Positions 1-13,140 of a stretch of 64,000 nucleotides of DNA are shown one piece after another. The position numbers and the translations under genes were made by a program. The notes under the pieces were generated by a model. That model ran no database searches, had not been told where the DNA came from, and worked only from the letters and a program-made list of their open reading frames with translations. Positions within the stretch are counted from its first letter, which is position 1. Each line of letters opens with the position of its first letter. The DNA is from Lepisosteus oculatus (Eukaryota; Chordata; Actinopteri; Semionotiformes; Lepisosteidae): contig NC_090704.1 in NCBI RefSeq assembly GCF_040954835.1, positions 14,782,001 through 14,846,000 on the forward strand, written 5' to 3'.

Positions 1-3000
1 GCTGGAGTATGAAAAGTACCAAGAGCTGCAGGTGAAGTCCCAGAGAATGCAGGAGGAGTATGAGAAGCAGCTGCATGAGATGGAGGAGAGCAAGACCCAG
101 GCACTGGAGGAGCTCACAGAGTACTATGAGTCCAAGCTTCAGGAGAAACTGCTAATGCTGGAGCAGGTAACAGTGTTAACACTAGACTTCTATAGAAATA
201 TTTGTAATGGCATTTGATTAAAGCATTTCATAAGGACACTTTAAAAGTTGTACTGGAACAGGTTTTGAAATGTTTAAAAAAATCAAAGTCTGCATTTTCT
301 CTCGATGACCAAAAATATTTAAGCAGATCTTAAAGATAACAAGTAACAAGTGATATTTGTACAGGGAGAATTAAATTGAAGGAGTGCCAACAGCACAGAC
401 CCAAATAATCCTTTTAAAATCAGTAGAAGGTTTCTAAAGCAACAGTTACATAATGCTGCAAAAAAAACATTGAAATAAAAAAATCAGGAAAATGGAACTA
501 ATGTTCTCATATTTTAATTTAATGAACAACTGAAGATCTATTAATTTTTTTTTTCAATTTGATTCAGTGTTGCACCTTACCTGGCCTTCTGTGTCTCAGT
601 CTTGTGATCTCTCTGACAGTGTCAGGATGAGTCACGGCAGCAGGTGCGAGAGTTCGAGGAGTCCAAGAAGCAGATGGAGGAAGATGGGGATCGGGAGATC
701 CAGGACATCCGCATCAAGTACGAGAGACGACTGAGAGACGAGAAGGAGACCAACATGCGACTGAAGGGTGAGACCGGAATCATGAGGAAAAAGGTGGGAA
801 CAAATTTAGAGAGAGGAAAGCTTCCAGTCCACTGAATCACTTTTTTTCCCATTCTAACTCAAGCCATGTCCTCATAGCAAAGTACTATATAAACCATTGC
901 TGTAAACAGAAAAACCCAAATGAGAGATACCATCATGTATGATGTGATTATGAAGATGTGTGATAAAGTATGGAAGAAGGACTTTGGTGTTAGGATTTAT
1001 AGCAATGCTGGGAAAAATAATATTTGCAGTGACTCTTACATGGATTGTATGTGAAAAATTCAAAACTCATTTTAAGTTACGTTTTTACAGTAGATGTCAA
1101 GAATCTTAATGTCAAAAATGTTGTCAAGGATGTCAAAATGTTTATTATTTTTATTGTATTAATTTTAATTTAAGAAACAGAATATTTCAATTTGACCCTA
1201 TGACAAAATAGGGTGTCCCAAAGGCCAGAGAGTTAGACTGTTGCCTCGTAGCTCTTGAGTCCTGGCTTTGACTCCGGACTGTGGGACCTTCTGTGTTGAG
1301 TTGCATATTGCATATTTTCGTTGTGTTCTCCTGGGGTTGTGCCAAGTGCTCCAGTTTCCTGCTTCTCTCCAAAGTCATGGTGGCTAGATTATTTGGTGTC
1401 TATAAGGAGTTCCTATTTGCAATGGACTGGAGACTGGACTTCAGTTCAGAGTGTTTTCCTGCCTTGTGCTTCCATGACAGGGGACTCTTACCAGGAATAA
1501 AAGACGCTCCAATAGTGGCTGAATAAATTGAATACATCAAATGTATTTTATAGTGACATTTTCTTCAATGTGATTTTCTAAGACCCTTCTGTCTTTCCTT
1601 TGTCAAATCAGTTCAGCAGTCTGCAGAAAGAGATTGATGACAGGAATCTGGAGATTGAAAAACTGAAGTCAGAGCAACAGAAATTGCAAGGAGTCATCAG
1701 ATCCCTAGAAAAGGATATCCTTGGACTAAAGAAGGAGATCCAAGAGAGAGATGAAACTATCCAGGACAAGGTGTGTGATGCCTGAGTTATCTTACAAATA
1801 CAAACGTAAATATCAACTCTCAAACTTAGCTTCTGAAAAAAAGGATTAAATGCAAAACACATACAGACAGCTGATTGCAACAATACCTGCCATACAAATA
1901 CCAAGTCAGCAACAGCTGGGAACAAGGGGGAAGTTTGAAAGCTGAAGATGAAAGATTACATTATGAGTGCTATTATAGTGAAGCTTGCGGAAGACTCCCA
2001 AACCAACAGTTCATTGCTTCTTTGTATGATGTCTGTTTTAATTGGTAATTTGCTTAATGTTTGAATGTCACAGCTGCTGGTTATGAAAAGATTAGCCCCA
2101 AGACACCTTTAGAAATAGTTTTCTGTATCCCAGCAGCTGTGAGCTAACAATTTCAAATAATTAATTGGACTGAGCAGAAATTGTACCAAATGTTTTTTTA
2201 ATAATTAAGGAATTCAATTCAAACAGTACCACACATTAAACATGAAATGTGTATTAATCAATGCAATTAATGCAAAAGATTGGTTTGTGCTTTAGGACTT
2301 GTTTTCCAATTCAGAGCGTATTTATTACTGAACTAAAACAAAATGTTTTGTTTGAATGGCTAAAATGAAGTTTAGCAATAGGGACTGAAAGTTGTTTCTC
2401 GTCTGTAGGAGAAGCGCATCTATGACCTGAAGAAGAAAAACCAGGAACTGGAGAAGTTTAAGTTTGTACTAGACTATAAAATCAAAGAACTGAAAAAACA
2501 GATTGAACCAAGAGAGAATGACATTAAAGAAATGAAGGAGCAGATTCAAGAGGTAAAATGGGTGTCATGTGCTGCAACGTACATGTTAAGTACTCTCTAC
2601 CACCACTGAATTCCACTAAATACACAACAGTTGTACTGTACTACAATTGTACTATAATATTTAAAGACTGTCTTATATAATTCTGTTTAAAGAGAAGTTT
2701 AGCAAGCACTTTTAAATCTACTGTGTTTAATATAAAAACTGTTTTAAAATACGAACTGGGTTTAAAATGAAAAAGACTCTACAATACATGCCCTTTGTCT
2801 TGTTAGATGGAGAGTGAATTAGAACGATTCCATAAACAGAATACACAGCTGGAGCTCAACATTACGGAGCTGAAGCAGAAACTGAAGGCCACTGACAAGG
2901 AGATGCACAAGGAAATGCAAAGGGTATGTCCTTCAATCCAGGACCACTTTTGAACCAAGTGCTTGTGAATAAGGCGTATACATTACGGAGAGTAATGAGC

Positions 3001-4658
3001 AAGATAGATGACATCATATTTTAGATGATGTAAGGGTAGAGGGTAAAGAACAAGGTATAATGTTTTCTCATGAGCTGCTTTTTCAATCCTTAATTTCTTT
3101 CTCTGTTTTTTCTCCCTATAGGTGCGAGATGTGGAGGCTTTAGTAAGGAGGTTTAAAACTGATCTGCACAACTGTGTTGGATTTATTCAGGAGCCAAAGA
3201 AACTGAAAGACAGCATTCGAGAACTTTATGACAGATACGTCCAGCAATCTGATGTGGTAAGAGGCTCCTGCTGTTTACTCTGAGCTTACAGAAACAGAGT
3301 TTAGAAATGTACTGAAGATATTACTTAAAAACTTTCTCTCGTTTTTATATGTACACATACGGCTGAATCTCTCACATTATTTTACTAAACAGTACAGGAA
3401 CAACCATAAAAAAACAAAAACTATTATTTTCACTCTTGAAGACACATTTCTTAAAGAGTTTTTTTTATACAGTACTGATCAGCAACTTTGTGAGAAATGG
3501 CTCCATTACCTTAGCATCTATTCTGTCAGTTTTAGGTTAGAACAATATTCATAAACAGATGCATTTAGGAATGTGTTTGGTGTTGTAATTTTACTTTCTT
3601 ATTGTCACTGCCTTATTGCTGAGTGTTGAGCCTAGTCCTGTGTGTGACTGCTCATGGTTTCATGGCAGGTAGACATTGTGGGAGTAGAAGCAGATATCCA
3701 GCGTGAGTACACACGCCAGAGGGAACACCTGGAGAGGAATGTGGCCTCCCTAAAGAAGAAGATGCTCAAGGATGCAGAAATCCATAGAGCCGACAATGTC
3801 AAAATCATGCAGGTTAGATATAATGCATTATTAATACAGCATATACAGCTCAATAAACACATTGAGAATAAATTAATGTGTATAACTGTTTGAAATAATG
3901 GGCCACCAAGTCTTTGTGATTCTAACTGCATCAATTCTATAATACGCTGTGATATATGTTATGTATACTGTATATGTGTGTCCAAGCAGGAAAACGTCTG
4001 CTTAATCAAGGAGATAAATGATTTAAGAAGAGAGCTGAAGCTGGTGCGAACTCAGGTCCATGATTATGAAGCAACAATGGGGCTCAACAAAAAGAACAAG
4101 AAGCAGAATCCAATTGAAATAAGAGGTAATCTTTATCTCTTGAACTCTATTTATTATTTATTGATAGGCTTGCATGTCTGTTCCATTCTATTCCATATTC
4201 ATAGAAGCCATTGGTGAGAGCAGTGACTTTTCTTACCACTAGATGTCACCTTAATGCCAGTCATATGGAATTACAAGAGGTTATAAGAGGCACAGGTTAA
4301 ACTTAAAAAACATATTTGTAAATACTGTATATAATTATGTTTCACATATTTTAAGGTATTTATTTGCCTAACTGAAATACGATTGTATGGAGTAAATGTG
4401 ATCTATACAAGCTTTTTAAATAAGGAAAGATTATTGAAGTCTGAAAAATACGTTTTTGTCCACTTGTTTCAAGCTCATTCTGCAGATGGCCATGGAAGCA
4501 AAGCGGTGGCCCGGTTGGACTTCGAGCAGGAAGCAGAGAGAATTATCGAACTCCAGCGCTTGGAAATCCAGCGACTCCGGGACCAAATTCAGACCCAAGG
4601 GCAGGGCCACATACTGCGGCCCCCATCTGGAGCTAGACTGCCTGCATTGACTGCCTGA
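1..4658 (+). CDS. cfap57: Cilia- and flagella-associated protein 57 (WDR65), C-terminal half, nine exons
   Basis: Coding exons (all with GT/AG borders): 2-166 (partial at the window edge), 626-793, 1612-1770, 2409-2552, 2807-2923, 3122-3256, 3669-3812, 3990-4125 and 4486-4658 with stop TGA. All junctions are phase 0 except the last (phase 1). They encode about 446 aa of almost continuous coiled coil, rich in E, K, Q and R. Recognisable CFAP57 blocks are GETGIMRKK followed by [51 protein letters not shown] and the C-terminal [14 protein letters not shown]. Known role: an axonemal protein with N-terminal WD40 repeats and a C-terminal coiled coil, linked to inner dynein arms and ciliary beat. 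The WD40 half lies upstream of the window. The gene ends with an AATAAA 80 bp after the stop. Identification is secure; the final acceptor was chosen because it restores the conserved frame. Confidence 0.95.
1215..1500 (+). repeat. Old Mermaid-like tRNA-SINE copy in a cfap57 intron
   Basis: Reads in the same order as better copies elsewhere in the window: a tRNA-like head (gttagactgttgcctcgtag), the body block with ctccagtttcctgcttctc, then the aatggactgg block and the aggaataaa tail region. Strongly diverged, so an old insertion. Confidence 0.55.
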
Positions 4659-4738
4659 GATATGACAGTCCCCCAGCCTTGTTCACCCTCTCTCTGTTTC
4701 GATGTGTCAACATAATAGAGCTCTATAACTTTTTTGTT

Positions 4739-4744
4739 AATAAA
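4739..4744 (+). other. Poly(A) signal of cfap57
   Basis: A canonical AATAAA lies about 80 bp past the cfap57 stop codon and is followed by a T/G-rich stretch. Confidence 0.8.
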
Positions 4745-5437
4745 GCAGATTGCGTACCTGTGCTTTGTTTTATTTCACTTATTCTTAGCACTTAAATAAT
4801 TTTAAATTCACACATTTTACTATTTGCTGCTCAAGATACGTGTATCAAGATACTGAGATATATTAATAAAATCTGAAACAACTGTTCAAGCCTCGTAATG
4901 TGTTACCACAAAAATGTTTGTGGGGATGCGTTTCGCTTCTAATTATCCCAGTGTCAAATACAGTATATTAATGGATATATTAGGGTTAATACACACAAGT
5001 ACTGTATGAACCTATGAATTCATGTGGCAGCAGTGTGTTTAAAGACTTATTCCTTTAACTAAAACAATGAGTTATACAGGGACATGATAGTAAATGTAAA
5101 AGATGCTACCCATTACTATCAATCAATATTTTGTTATCTACGTAAGGTATTCATTTCTTTGCAATGCACAGCAACAAGTATCAGTGAAAATTATCCACCG
5201 GCAGAAGGCAAGGTTTAGACGTAAATAAAATAATTGCTGGAGTGCTGCATTATTACTGACACAGAAAGAGTTAATTAATCTGAGTTTGCTGTTTGGAGGG
5301 GTGTAAAAGAACAGATAAGAGTAGCAGAATTGTTGTGACTGTTTTAATGACAGGCGGCTACTGCTTCTCGATTCTTATGCCATTAATAACGAACTGAAGA
5401 AAACCTCTGACGTTCATGAATCACAACCTTTGGAAAC
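4745..5437. other. Intergenic spacer between cfap57 and the candidate 124-aa gene
   Basis: AT-rich sequence without recognisable repeats or conserved ORFs. The right third should contain the promoter of the candidate gene that begins at 5438; I see no clear TATA box. Confidence 0.5.
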
Positions 5438-8388
5438 ATGAAACTCAGGCTCTATGGGACAAGCTGGGGAAACGGGATAAGAAGGCAACATATCTACAGT
5501 AGATATCCTCCTGCTGAGATGAAAAAAATATTTTTTTATAACAGAACAAACCTTCCCTACGGGACGCTGGTGAAAGGTCAGCTTGAACGAGATCCATTCT
5601 ATCCCATCGTCCAAGCCACACCTGATACAGGAAAAGTCTGTTTGCAGTCTCCGTACACCTGCAATACAATTCCGGTGAGCGCTGTCATTTGCGTTAGCAA
5701 GCTTTATGAATGAGTGGTAAATACGGAGAGTCTTAGCCAGGAAGATGATCCATCTATCATACAGCATACTGTAGTGTAAAACGTCAGGCAGTAGGATCAG
5801 GCAGTAGTAAGAAGTGTCACGATCGACGCGAAATTGATACGAGGAAGAGGCTGTTAGGATTACACCTGCCTGCGTCGTAACAAAATAGGTAAGAACCTTC
5901 TTAAGCTACCACATCTTACATGTTACTTCATGTACCTGTATCCGTGTAGATATTTGATCATACCAGAGATCACTTTCCCAAAATGACTTTGGTGTTGCAT
6001 GTGAAGTGCAGGCGTCTATACTGTAGCTCCACTGTTCTGAGACAGTTCTGAGAGTTGTGGAGATGTTCAGTGTTACGCTGTAACTTTTCCTCCATCTTTC
6101 AACTTCAGGTTTCTTATAACACAGCTCTCCCATTTGCAGAAGAAAAAAAACATGCGTGGGACTATGTATGTTGCATTTCGTTCAAAAACACAAAATAATT
6201 TACACAATTATTATTGTGTAAAAAAACACAAAATAATTGTCTGTATAACAGCATTTAACAGTATATGGGCATATTGCTGTAATTGTTAGGCAACGACAAT
6301 CGACTGAGAGCCCTGTGTTAAAATAACTATTCCTCGTTTTGTCAAAGTATGGTAAACCGGTAGTATAATTGAAATATGCAGATGTATTTATTATTGGTAA
6401 ATGCTTGTCGCGTGACACTGGAACATTCCTTATTCCGCTGTGCTTGTATTGTTCAGCGCTTCCTCAAAAGGTGAGGAAAAGATACGCATTCCCAAACTGA
6501 TTGTAAACCTATGGCTAAATATGGGGTTACCACGTGTTGAGAACATGGAATAGAATTAAAATTTGTTTTCTGATTTTGAAAACTTTTGTTCTCCAAAGAG
6601 GTGGTCAGTGTTTAAAATCAGTGAACTGTCTGGGATGTGTGACTGAAGTAACAACTACGTGATCATTACCTGTACGTGAAACTTGAAAAAAACTGGCATA
6701 CTAAGTGAAACCACAGAATATGATTTTAATTAACTGTTGCGTTGTTTTGATGTATTAGCTAATTAGATGTGTTAAAATAAATTAGTTTTCGTTGTGTTTT
6801 TGATGTTTAACTGAAGTATTTGCATTGTCCTGATCTTGCCTTTTGCAAAGGTCTTTGATTAATGTTATTACGGTTTACATAGAGGAAACCTGTTCTTAAG
6901 CAAACTAAATAATAAAATGATGTAATGCCATATATTATACATCATATTTGTAAATTTGATAGCAGCAGTAGAATTCTTCGACAGCTGCGATTTGTGAAGA
7001 ACTCAGTGTCTTGTTTCTCTTACAAATCTTATCATGACCATAAGATTTTCACTTAACATATTTTAAGAATACTATACGTTATCCCGTTCAATTTACTGTA
7101 GCTTAATTTGTACATTCAATGAGGTTTTGGTTAAACGATCACAATTTGTTTTATTAATTTCCACAGTTTCTGTGATTTAAAATAACGTAAGCGAGGCATG
7201 AAGCGAGTTTTGCATTGAGTTGTTTAGGAGTTTTTAGAACTAATCATATTGTTTCAACGTATTTATAACGAAATGTATTTGCTTAAGGATTTGTGTTTTT
7301 GCCATTAGCTGTACGCACAGTATGTACTGTAATAATACAGGGCTGGAGTCACAGTGCAGCAGCTCTACTGATTATCCTTAAAAACTCAATTATAGCAAGA
7401 AGCTATAACAAGTATCATATTTTGTTCAAATAATTTAAATTAAATATAAAACGTTGCAAAACTTAACTAAATGGATGCTGTTAACTCTGAAAGACTTTTC
7501 TGGAAGGTTTAATTTTGGGACGGAAAAATTATGAGCACTGTACAATTAACCTGCATGCAGTAAAAGGACTCTGCTCCTAACAACCATTAACACTTGTAGG
7601 CACATGTCTGGGTATTATTGAGGCTGTGGAGTTTTCTTCCTAAAGAAATAATCGCATTGGCATAGAACAATTAGTTATAAACAAGACTGCACCTTTTTAT
7701 TCAATGGTATAATACACTTCATTTCAGATCTTTTCAGTCAGTAAATCTTTACACCTGTAGTCACTTAGCTTTTGAGAAGTAATTATAATTAATTGTATAG
7801 CCTCTTACTAAAATACAGTACTGTTGTGACACAACCACAGCAACATATACAACCTTAATAAACACACAACTAGTTTAATTTGACGCAAAAGTGAATTATA
7901 GTCTGAATTTAAATCCATCACACCCTTCACAGCTTTCTTCATAACCAGCAAGAATTAAACTATTGAGATTAGCTGTCATGTTCACATATGACAAAGCTAC
8001 ATCTTTACATTAAAGAATAATACAAATCCCATTAATAAAACCCAAACCAATTAAAATAGTTTATCCAATAAGCAACAAAACGTAGTGTTAGATAACAATT
8101 AAAAATAATTTTCCCAGTTTGTGTTGTGTATTGCTTGCATTTTTGATAGGAAGTGACAACTTCTGATATGGTGTAATTATGAGTCTTAAAAGTTATATAA
8201 GACTTCCCTAAGGGATAGTGTCCCTCCCAGTTTTGATTTCTGTGTTCCAGAGGGAGCCTGTGCCAAATTTGGGATCCTTTGTCAGCAGCATTACACTTTG
8301 GATAAGAAATGGACTAGCTCAGCTTTGTGATGTCTGGCATCGGCCCAAGTTGTATCCAGGCCATCTGGTTGTTGGTGGAAGCCGTTAA
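5438..8388 (+). CDS. Candidate two-exon gene, uncharacterised 124-aa protein
   Basis: Exon 1 is 5438-5674 (79 codons). Its ATG is the first Met after an in-frame stop at 5417, has A at -3, and the exon ends at a good donor (CCG|GTGAGC, phase 0). A matching phase-0 acceptor (TGTGTTCCAG) opens exon 2 at 8251-8388, which runs 45 codons to TAA. The joined product is basic and rich in Y, P and G: RYPPAEMKKIFFYNRTNLP and GQLERDPFYPIV in exon 1, GSFVSSITLWIRNGLAQL and KLYPGHLVVGG in exon 2. I recognise no family, signal peptide or clear membrane helix. The aromatic/proline style recalls small microtubule inner proteins of cilia, and the ciliary gene cfap57 is next door, but that is only a hint. An AATAAA follows at 9007. 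An unseen middle exon or a chance match of splice sites remains possible. Confidence 0.42.
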
Positions 8389-9006
8389 CAAGCTCTAATT
8401 GTCCTTTTGATACCAGAAATATCAACCTGTGATTGCCAATTTATATGGAGATCTGATGGCATTGTATTTGTTCTTGATTAATTTTATTATTATGGGCTTA
8501 GTAAACAACCATTACCGAGGTAACTTACAATATGAAACATTTCATTTAAGTGTAGGAAGGAACAATTGTGCAGGTGCAGTAATGTCAGAAAGTGGCACAC
8601 AAATGACATAGTAAAAACTGAACCAGCATAAAGAGCACTTACATAAACACCCTGTCAGTTTGTATTCCATCTTTCGGTAGGTACTGTAAGTAGGAAGTTA
8701 CATTACACGTCTGAGAGAAAGCATTATTCCTATAAAGTGTTTGGAAAGAAGTGATGTGAATGTAAAAAATTCTAACTTATGTGTATATGATTACATGCAT
8801 ACATAGCTACATTGTATAGAGCTCTGCCCCTCTAGAGTTTTGTGTGCTTAATGGAGCTACCACATTATGGTTCGCCACTGTCCCTTTCATTTTCAATTAC
8901 TTGTATTCATTCACCAGACACGTTTGTCCAAAGTGTCTTATAGTCGCATCCAGTCAAGGTGCAAATGGAAGAATCTTACAAATGGCGCATAGCAGTCGCA
9001 TAAAAC

Positions 9007-9012
9007 AATAAA
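9007..9012 (+). other. Candidate poly(A) signal for the 124-aa gene
   Basis: AATAAA about 620 bp after the candidate stop at 8388; another copy lies at 9206. Assignment is inference only. Confidence 0.3.
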
Positions 9013-9493
9013 GCAGTAAGTGCTTCGCCAGAAGTGATCAGTGAGCAAAGCTCAGGCAATGACACAAATATATTACGCAGCATAAAGGGCCTCTGTTCTG
9101 AGGAACTTGGACCAATGCCATTTCAGTATCAGGTAGTAAGGAACTCCCATTTCTGTCAAAAAAGATTTGAATATGCTGTGTGCTTTAGATTAGTGTGTAT
9201 GGAGGAATAAACAAGCAGGCTTCACCGAGTTAGAAAGTGCTGACGTGCTGGGGGATGAGCATTTTAATTGGTGAACTAATTAGTGTTGTAGTACAGCAGC
9301 TGTGCTCTTGGAGCTCTAGACTTGGACTTTGGGTCCTGCTGAAAATTCAAACACTGTTAGAGAATCAATGTAGAAAATTACATATGTAAAAGATCTATCG
9401 TAGAAATATTGTAACGCATACAGCCGACATTACAAGTTGCGTTGACGTCACCGCACTTCCCTGTGAATAGAAGGCACCTCAGTGGCTGGGCTG

Positions 9494-9565
9494 AGGGGAG
9501 ATTTCCCTTTAGCTCAACTGGCATGGTCCCTGTAGAGCGACGCCGGAGGCCCGGGTTCAAATCCC
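9494..9565 (+). repeat. tRNA-like SINE head
   Basis: Contains an A-box-like segment (TAGCTCAACTGG) and a good B box (GGGTTCAAATCCCC) about 45 bp later, the spacing of an internal Pol III promoter. The fold is not that of an intact tRNA, as extra bases lie in the anticodon region, so a tRNA-derived SINE head or tRNA pseudogene is most likely. Confidence 0.55.
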
Positions 9566-10619
9566 CAGCAGTGGGGGGCCAACTGGAGGCGGCAGTGGCG
9601 AGGGTGCATACCCACGTGAACTGAGAGCACTACAGTATATTAAGTATGAAAACATTTCTATGTATAATTATCTGTCATAGAAATGTACACAAGAAAGTGA
9701 ACACTGATGCATTTACTGTATCTCTTGCATAGGATCAAATTTACTTGACAAATCCCATGATTCTGTAAGCATGTTTGTAACTGAAGGCAGTGTTTTCTTT
9801 CAAAAAGCATATAAATACAATTTCTAGAAAGCCCTACGCCTGTCTTACTCTTACAAAAACGTTTGGGATATTATTGATCTATCAATAACAGACAGGAAAA
9901 TCACACCAGGCTCACGTACAGTATGTGTGCCTCATTCACCATTTGTAAACCTTTTGTGACCTATTTTTGGCTGAGAAAAATCCCAAGAGGGAGGAGAGAA
10001 TAGTGTCGTGCATTGCTCAAATCTCCTTTGCTCTATTGATGAGATCGAATTCCTTAAAAATAGCAGAAGCAGTGAGGAAAGAGCAGAGAGTGAGAAGCAT
10101 TTCTTTTTTGGTTCTGTGATTCTTAGCTGATTTCCCTTATTTCAGAAAGAATACTGTATACAGGTACACGAGGCCAGTATCTTCAGACATGGTAGTTCAT
10201 ATTTATAACTTGTCTACTCATCTATACTGTAGCTGATCAAGCCTTTCGAGGTTGCTTGTTCTTTCTCCTAAGTAGGTTTTAGATTTAAAAGAAACAACTG
10301 GACCCAGGATAATGCAGTTCTGTTACCATGACGTAAGTTTGGGCATGTCTTATGACATAAGATAGACACTGCCATTCTGTTTCAATTCTGCCATTCTGTT
10401 TCTGTTTCATTGCACCCTGTGTGAGATCACTTACCCATATGCAAAACACAGCACTCCTGTACCAGCCGATATTCTCTGAACGCTGTTTTTTGAGTTTTGC
10501 AGAGTTTGCTGTTCCAGTGCTGGCTAGTCATGTTTTCCCACCCTAATGAGATCTCTTGTACAATCGAGAACCTCTGTCCCTTTTAAATAAAAGTTATTTT
10601 TGCGGATCTGATTCTGTCA

Positions 10620-11130
10620 TTTTCCTTGGCTGCGCAGGGGACACGAGAGGATCTGTGACGGCGGCAAGGCTGCGATTTCTCTCATTGTTCTCCACAAGTG
10701 GGCACGGAGTGGCAGAGAGCATGGGCAAGCTGTGACAGGACCGGGCCATGTCTGGGCAGAGCAGCTGCTAAATAAAGCCATTGAAGTTCAGACAGCGCTG
10801 CCTCTCTGTCCCACCCCAGCACACACAAACACACGGCCATCAGCCGGGTCTGTCATACAGACACCGTCCCCAGATCCCTGTTTCATCTTCAATGGCAGCG
10901 CAGACACTTGGCACAGACACCTCCAGCAAGGATGCCAGCCTGGAGAGCTCCTCTGCTCCCATGGTGTGAAGACAACAGCATGAAGAGGGACAAACCAGAA
11001 AAGGAAAAAAAGAACAAGTACTTTCTGCAAAGGGAGATCATTGCGGACCCAAGTCCTGCATCTTGCTTTCAAAGCCTGTTTTAGTGAAGCACGAGAAACT
11101 GATGGATGTGTCACTGTCACAGAAGCCATT
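10620..11130 (+). promoter_or_regulatory. GC-richer block, possible tmem125 promoter or 5' exon
   Basis: This block stands out from AT-rich flanks by higher GC and several CpGs. It lies 2 to 2.5 kb upstream of the single coding exon of tmem125, whose 5' untranslated exons must lie somewhere upstream. No TATA box or splice structure could be proved. Short ORFs in several frames look like by-products of composition. Confidence 0.25.
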
Positions 11131-13140
11131 CCGATCTTTTTTTTAAAGCGATATAAATACGCTTACGGATTGCACGAAGTGAGGAAAAAAAAGAGAACTT
11201 GCTTGGCTGAAATATACACCAGATTCATGATACTCTTTGGTCTATTTTTGTGTTCTAGCACAGCCTTCATGAATTATTTAAATAACAGCCTTTATCCGAT
11301 TGTGTGAAGCCAATCTTAACGATGGTGGTAATCCTACAGATTGGAGTGCACAGTGTGAGGCTTAAATTAAAACAAGACTTGAGTGAGAAGAGAACCACAT
11401 CGAATATAAAATCTAAAGGCAGAGGCCTTCCTTTAACTACCCATAGGTTTAATGCTCACATTATTCTGGCAGAGTGTTAATAAGATATAAAGGTTTATTT
11501 CACCTACCAATACACAGTCTGTGTTTCGGTTTGCTGGCTTCCTAGTTGTGAGAATTATCCTTTAATTGATGGGACTTTAAAAAAAAACAACTGATACAAT
11601 GGAAATCTACTCTGCAGAAAAGAAGGACTTTCTGTTAGAAAGATGATTCTTGACATGTCCAAGGTGTGCAGTCAACACTAAAGAAGAAGGCTTTCCACTG
11701 AGGAACCAGTGAGATAGGAGGGTCCATTTTCTATTTTGTATCGCAGGGAACGTAATGACACATTTGGTGATGTTGCACATTGTTATCATTTATGTTTGAA
11801 AAAATAAAAATTGGATGCTGACTTCCAGGAGACAATACTCAGTGGAGTGAGGCACAGTTGCTCACACTTCTTTTCCAGGGTCGAGGAGCAACTCGCAAAG
11901 AAAGCCTACAAGGGAGTTTCCAGGTATTTAAATCTGCTTTCCTTACGGACACTAATCCTGCCCTCCTCTCTCTGTCTGCAGTACTCTACAGTAACCTGGC
12001 TGCCCCTCACAGCTTGATGGTCAGGATGAAATCAAGCAAAGCTCAGCAGAGACACACATTTGAAGCTGAAGAGCAATGCTTTATAGTAGTACTGTACTGG
12101 ATTCTAGCTTCACTGAATTAGGGGGTGTATTGCAGACTGCACATTTCACTGAACTTTTAACATTATAAAAACCCTATTAATATTTGCAATAACTGCTAAT
12201 TATCGTGCACAATGTACAGTACGTGCAATGACACATTTGAATTCAGTGCACTGTAGGTCAATGATAAGTAGCTGCTTAGTCTAATTGAAAAGAAAAATCA
12301 ACAACAAACCCTAGCAAAATTTTGCACCTCAAACAAAATGAAAATTATATCAAGGACATACTGTATGTGAATATATAAGACCTTGAATATTTCTTCTTGC
12401 ATGGGCTTTCATTTATAAGTAATTCAACACTAAAAATTCAAAAAAAGAATACATTTGGCTGAAATAGGTTGCAATATACAATAGGCTTAGATATTCTTTT
12501 GATGTCATGTACAATTACTGTTTTATTTTTCAATTCAGAAATGCATTTCTCATCTTTGTGCTTGAATGATAAAGTGTTTTTGCAAATCACAGCAGGGAGT
12601 TATTTTTATAACTTTGTTAGTGAACACACTGACGGAAATGTCTGTAAAATTACGCTAAAGGTAATTAAGGTAAAAGCATTAAAACCTGCAATTGTGGCAG
12701 AGATGTTTAATAATTTTTAAGACCAGATTTCTTTAAACTTCATAAAGAAGTACAACAGTGCAAGTTTTGAGCATTATTGGGTTTTAAACCATTTCAATTT
12801 TTACTGTTTTATTGAGAGAATTGTTTGTATTAATATGTTTTTTTATGCTTTAATAATTCAAAAATAATTTGACTATATTGGCAGTATTGGAAGCTTTTAC
12901 AAATTTAACACGTCCGATAATTCAAAACAGAATATTGCCAGTTCAGGGTTTAATTATAGATATTTCTTGGTGAATAAGACCCAGATTGTTTTACCCTGAG
13001 GTACAGAATGTGATAAGACGTGTTAAATACAGAACAGGAGTGGGACTGTAGAGAATCCAATTACAGGGACTCACCAGGCTGTGTGTCTGGCTCTTTGGAA
13101 GGGGCTGTGGCGTGGCAGTGCGGACAGCAGGCAGGGCAAA

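Larger units (their letters stand above)
8389..13140. other. Intergenic region upstream of tmem125
   Basis: Mostly AT-rich single-copy-looking DNA. It holds a tRNA-like SINE head at 9494-9565, a GC-richer block at 10620-11130 that may be a promoter or untranslated exon of tmem125, and a 45-bp exon-like segment at 11879-11923 with a pyrimidine-rich acceptor (CTTCTTTTCCAG) and a GTATTT donor. No coding gene is recognisable. Confidence 0.5.

Noticed and set aside
1608-1925. 105-codon minus-strand ORF in cfap57
   Set aside because: Antisense shadow of a coiled-coil exon (1612-1770) running on into the intron; it has no domain.
9494-9565. Functional tRNA gene
   Set aside because: Good B box but the arms do not pair into a cloverleaf and the anticodon region has extra bases; a SINE head is more likely.
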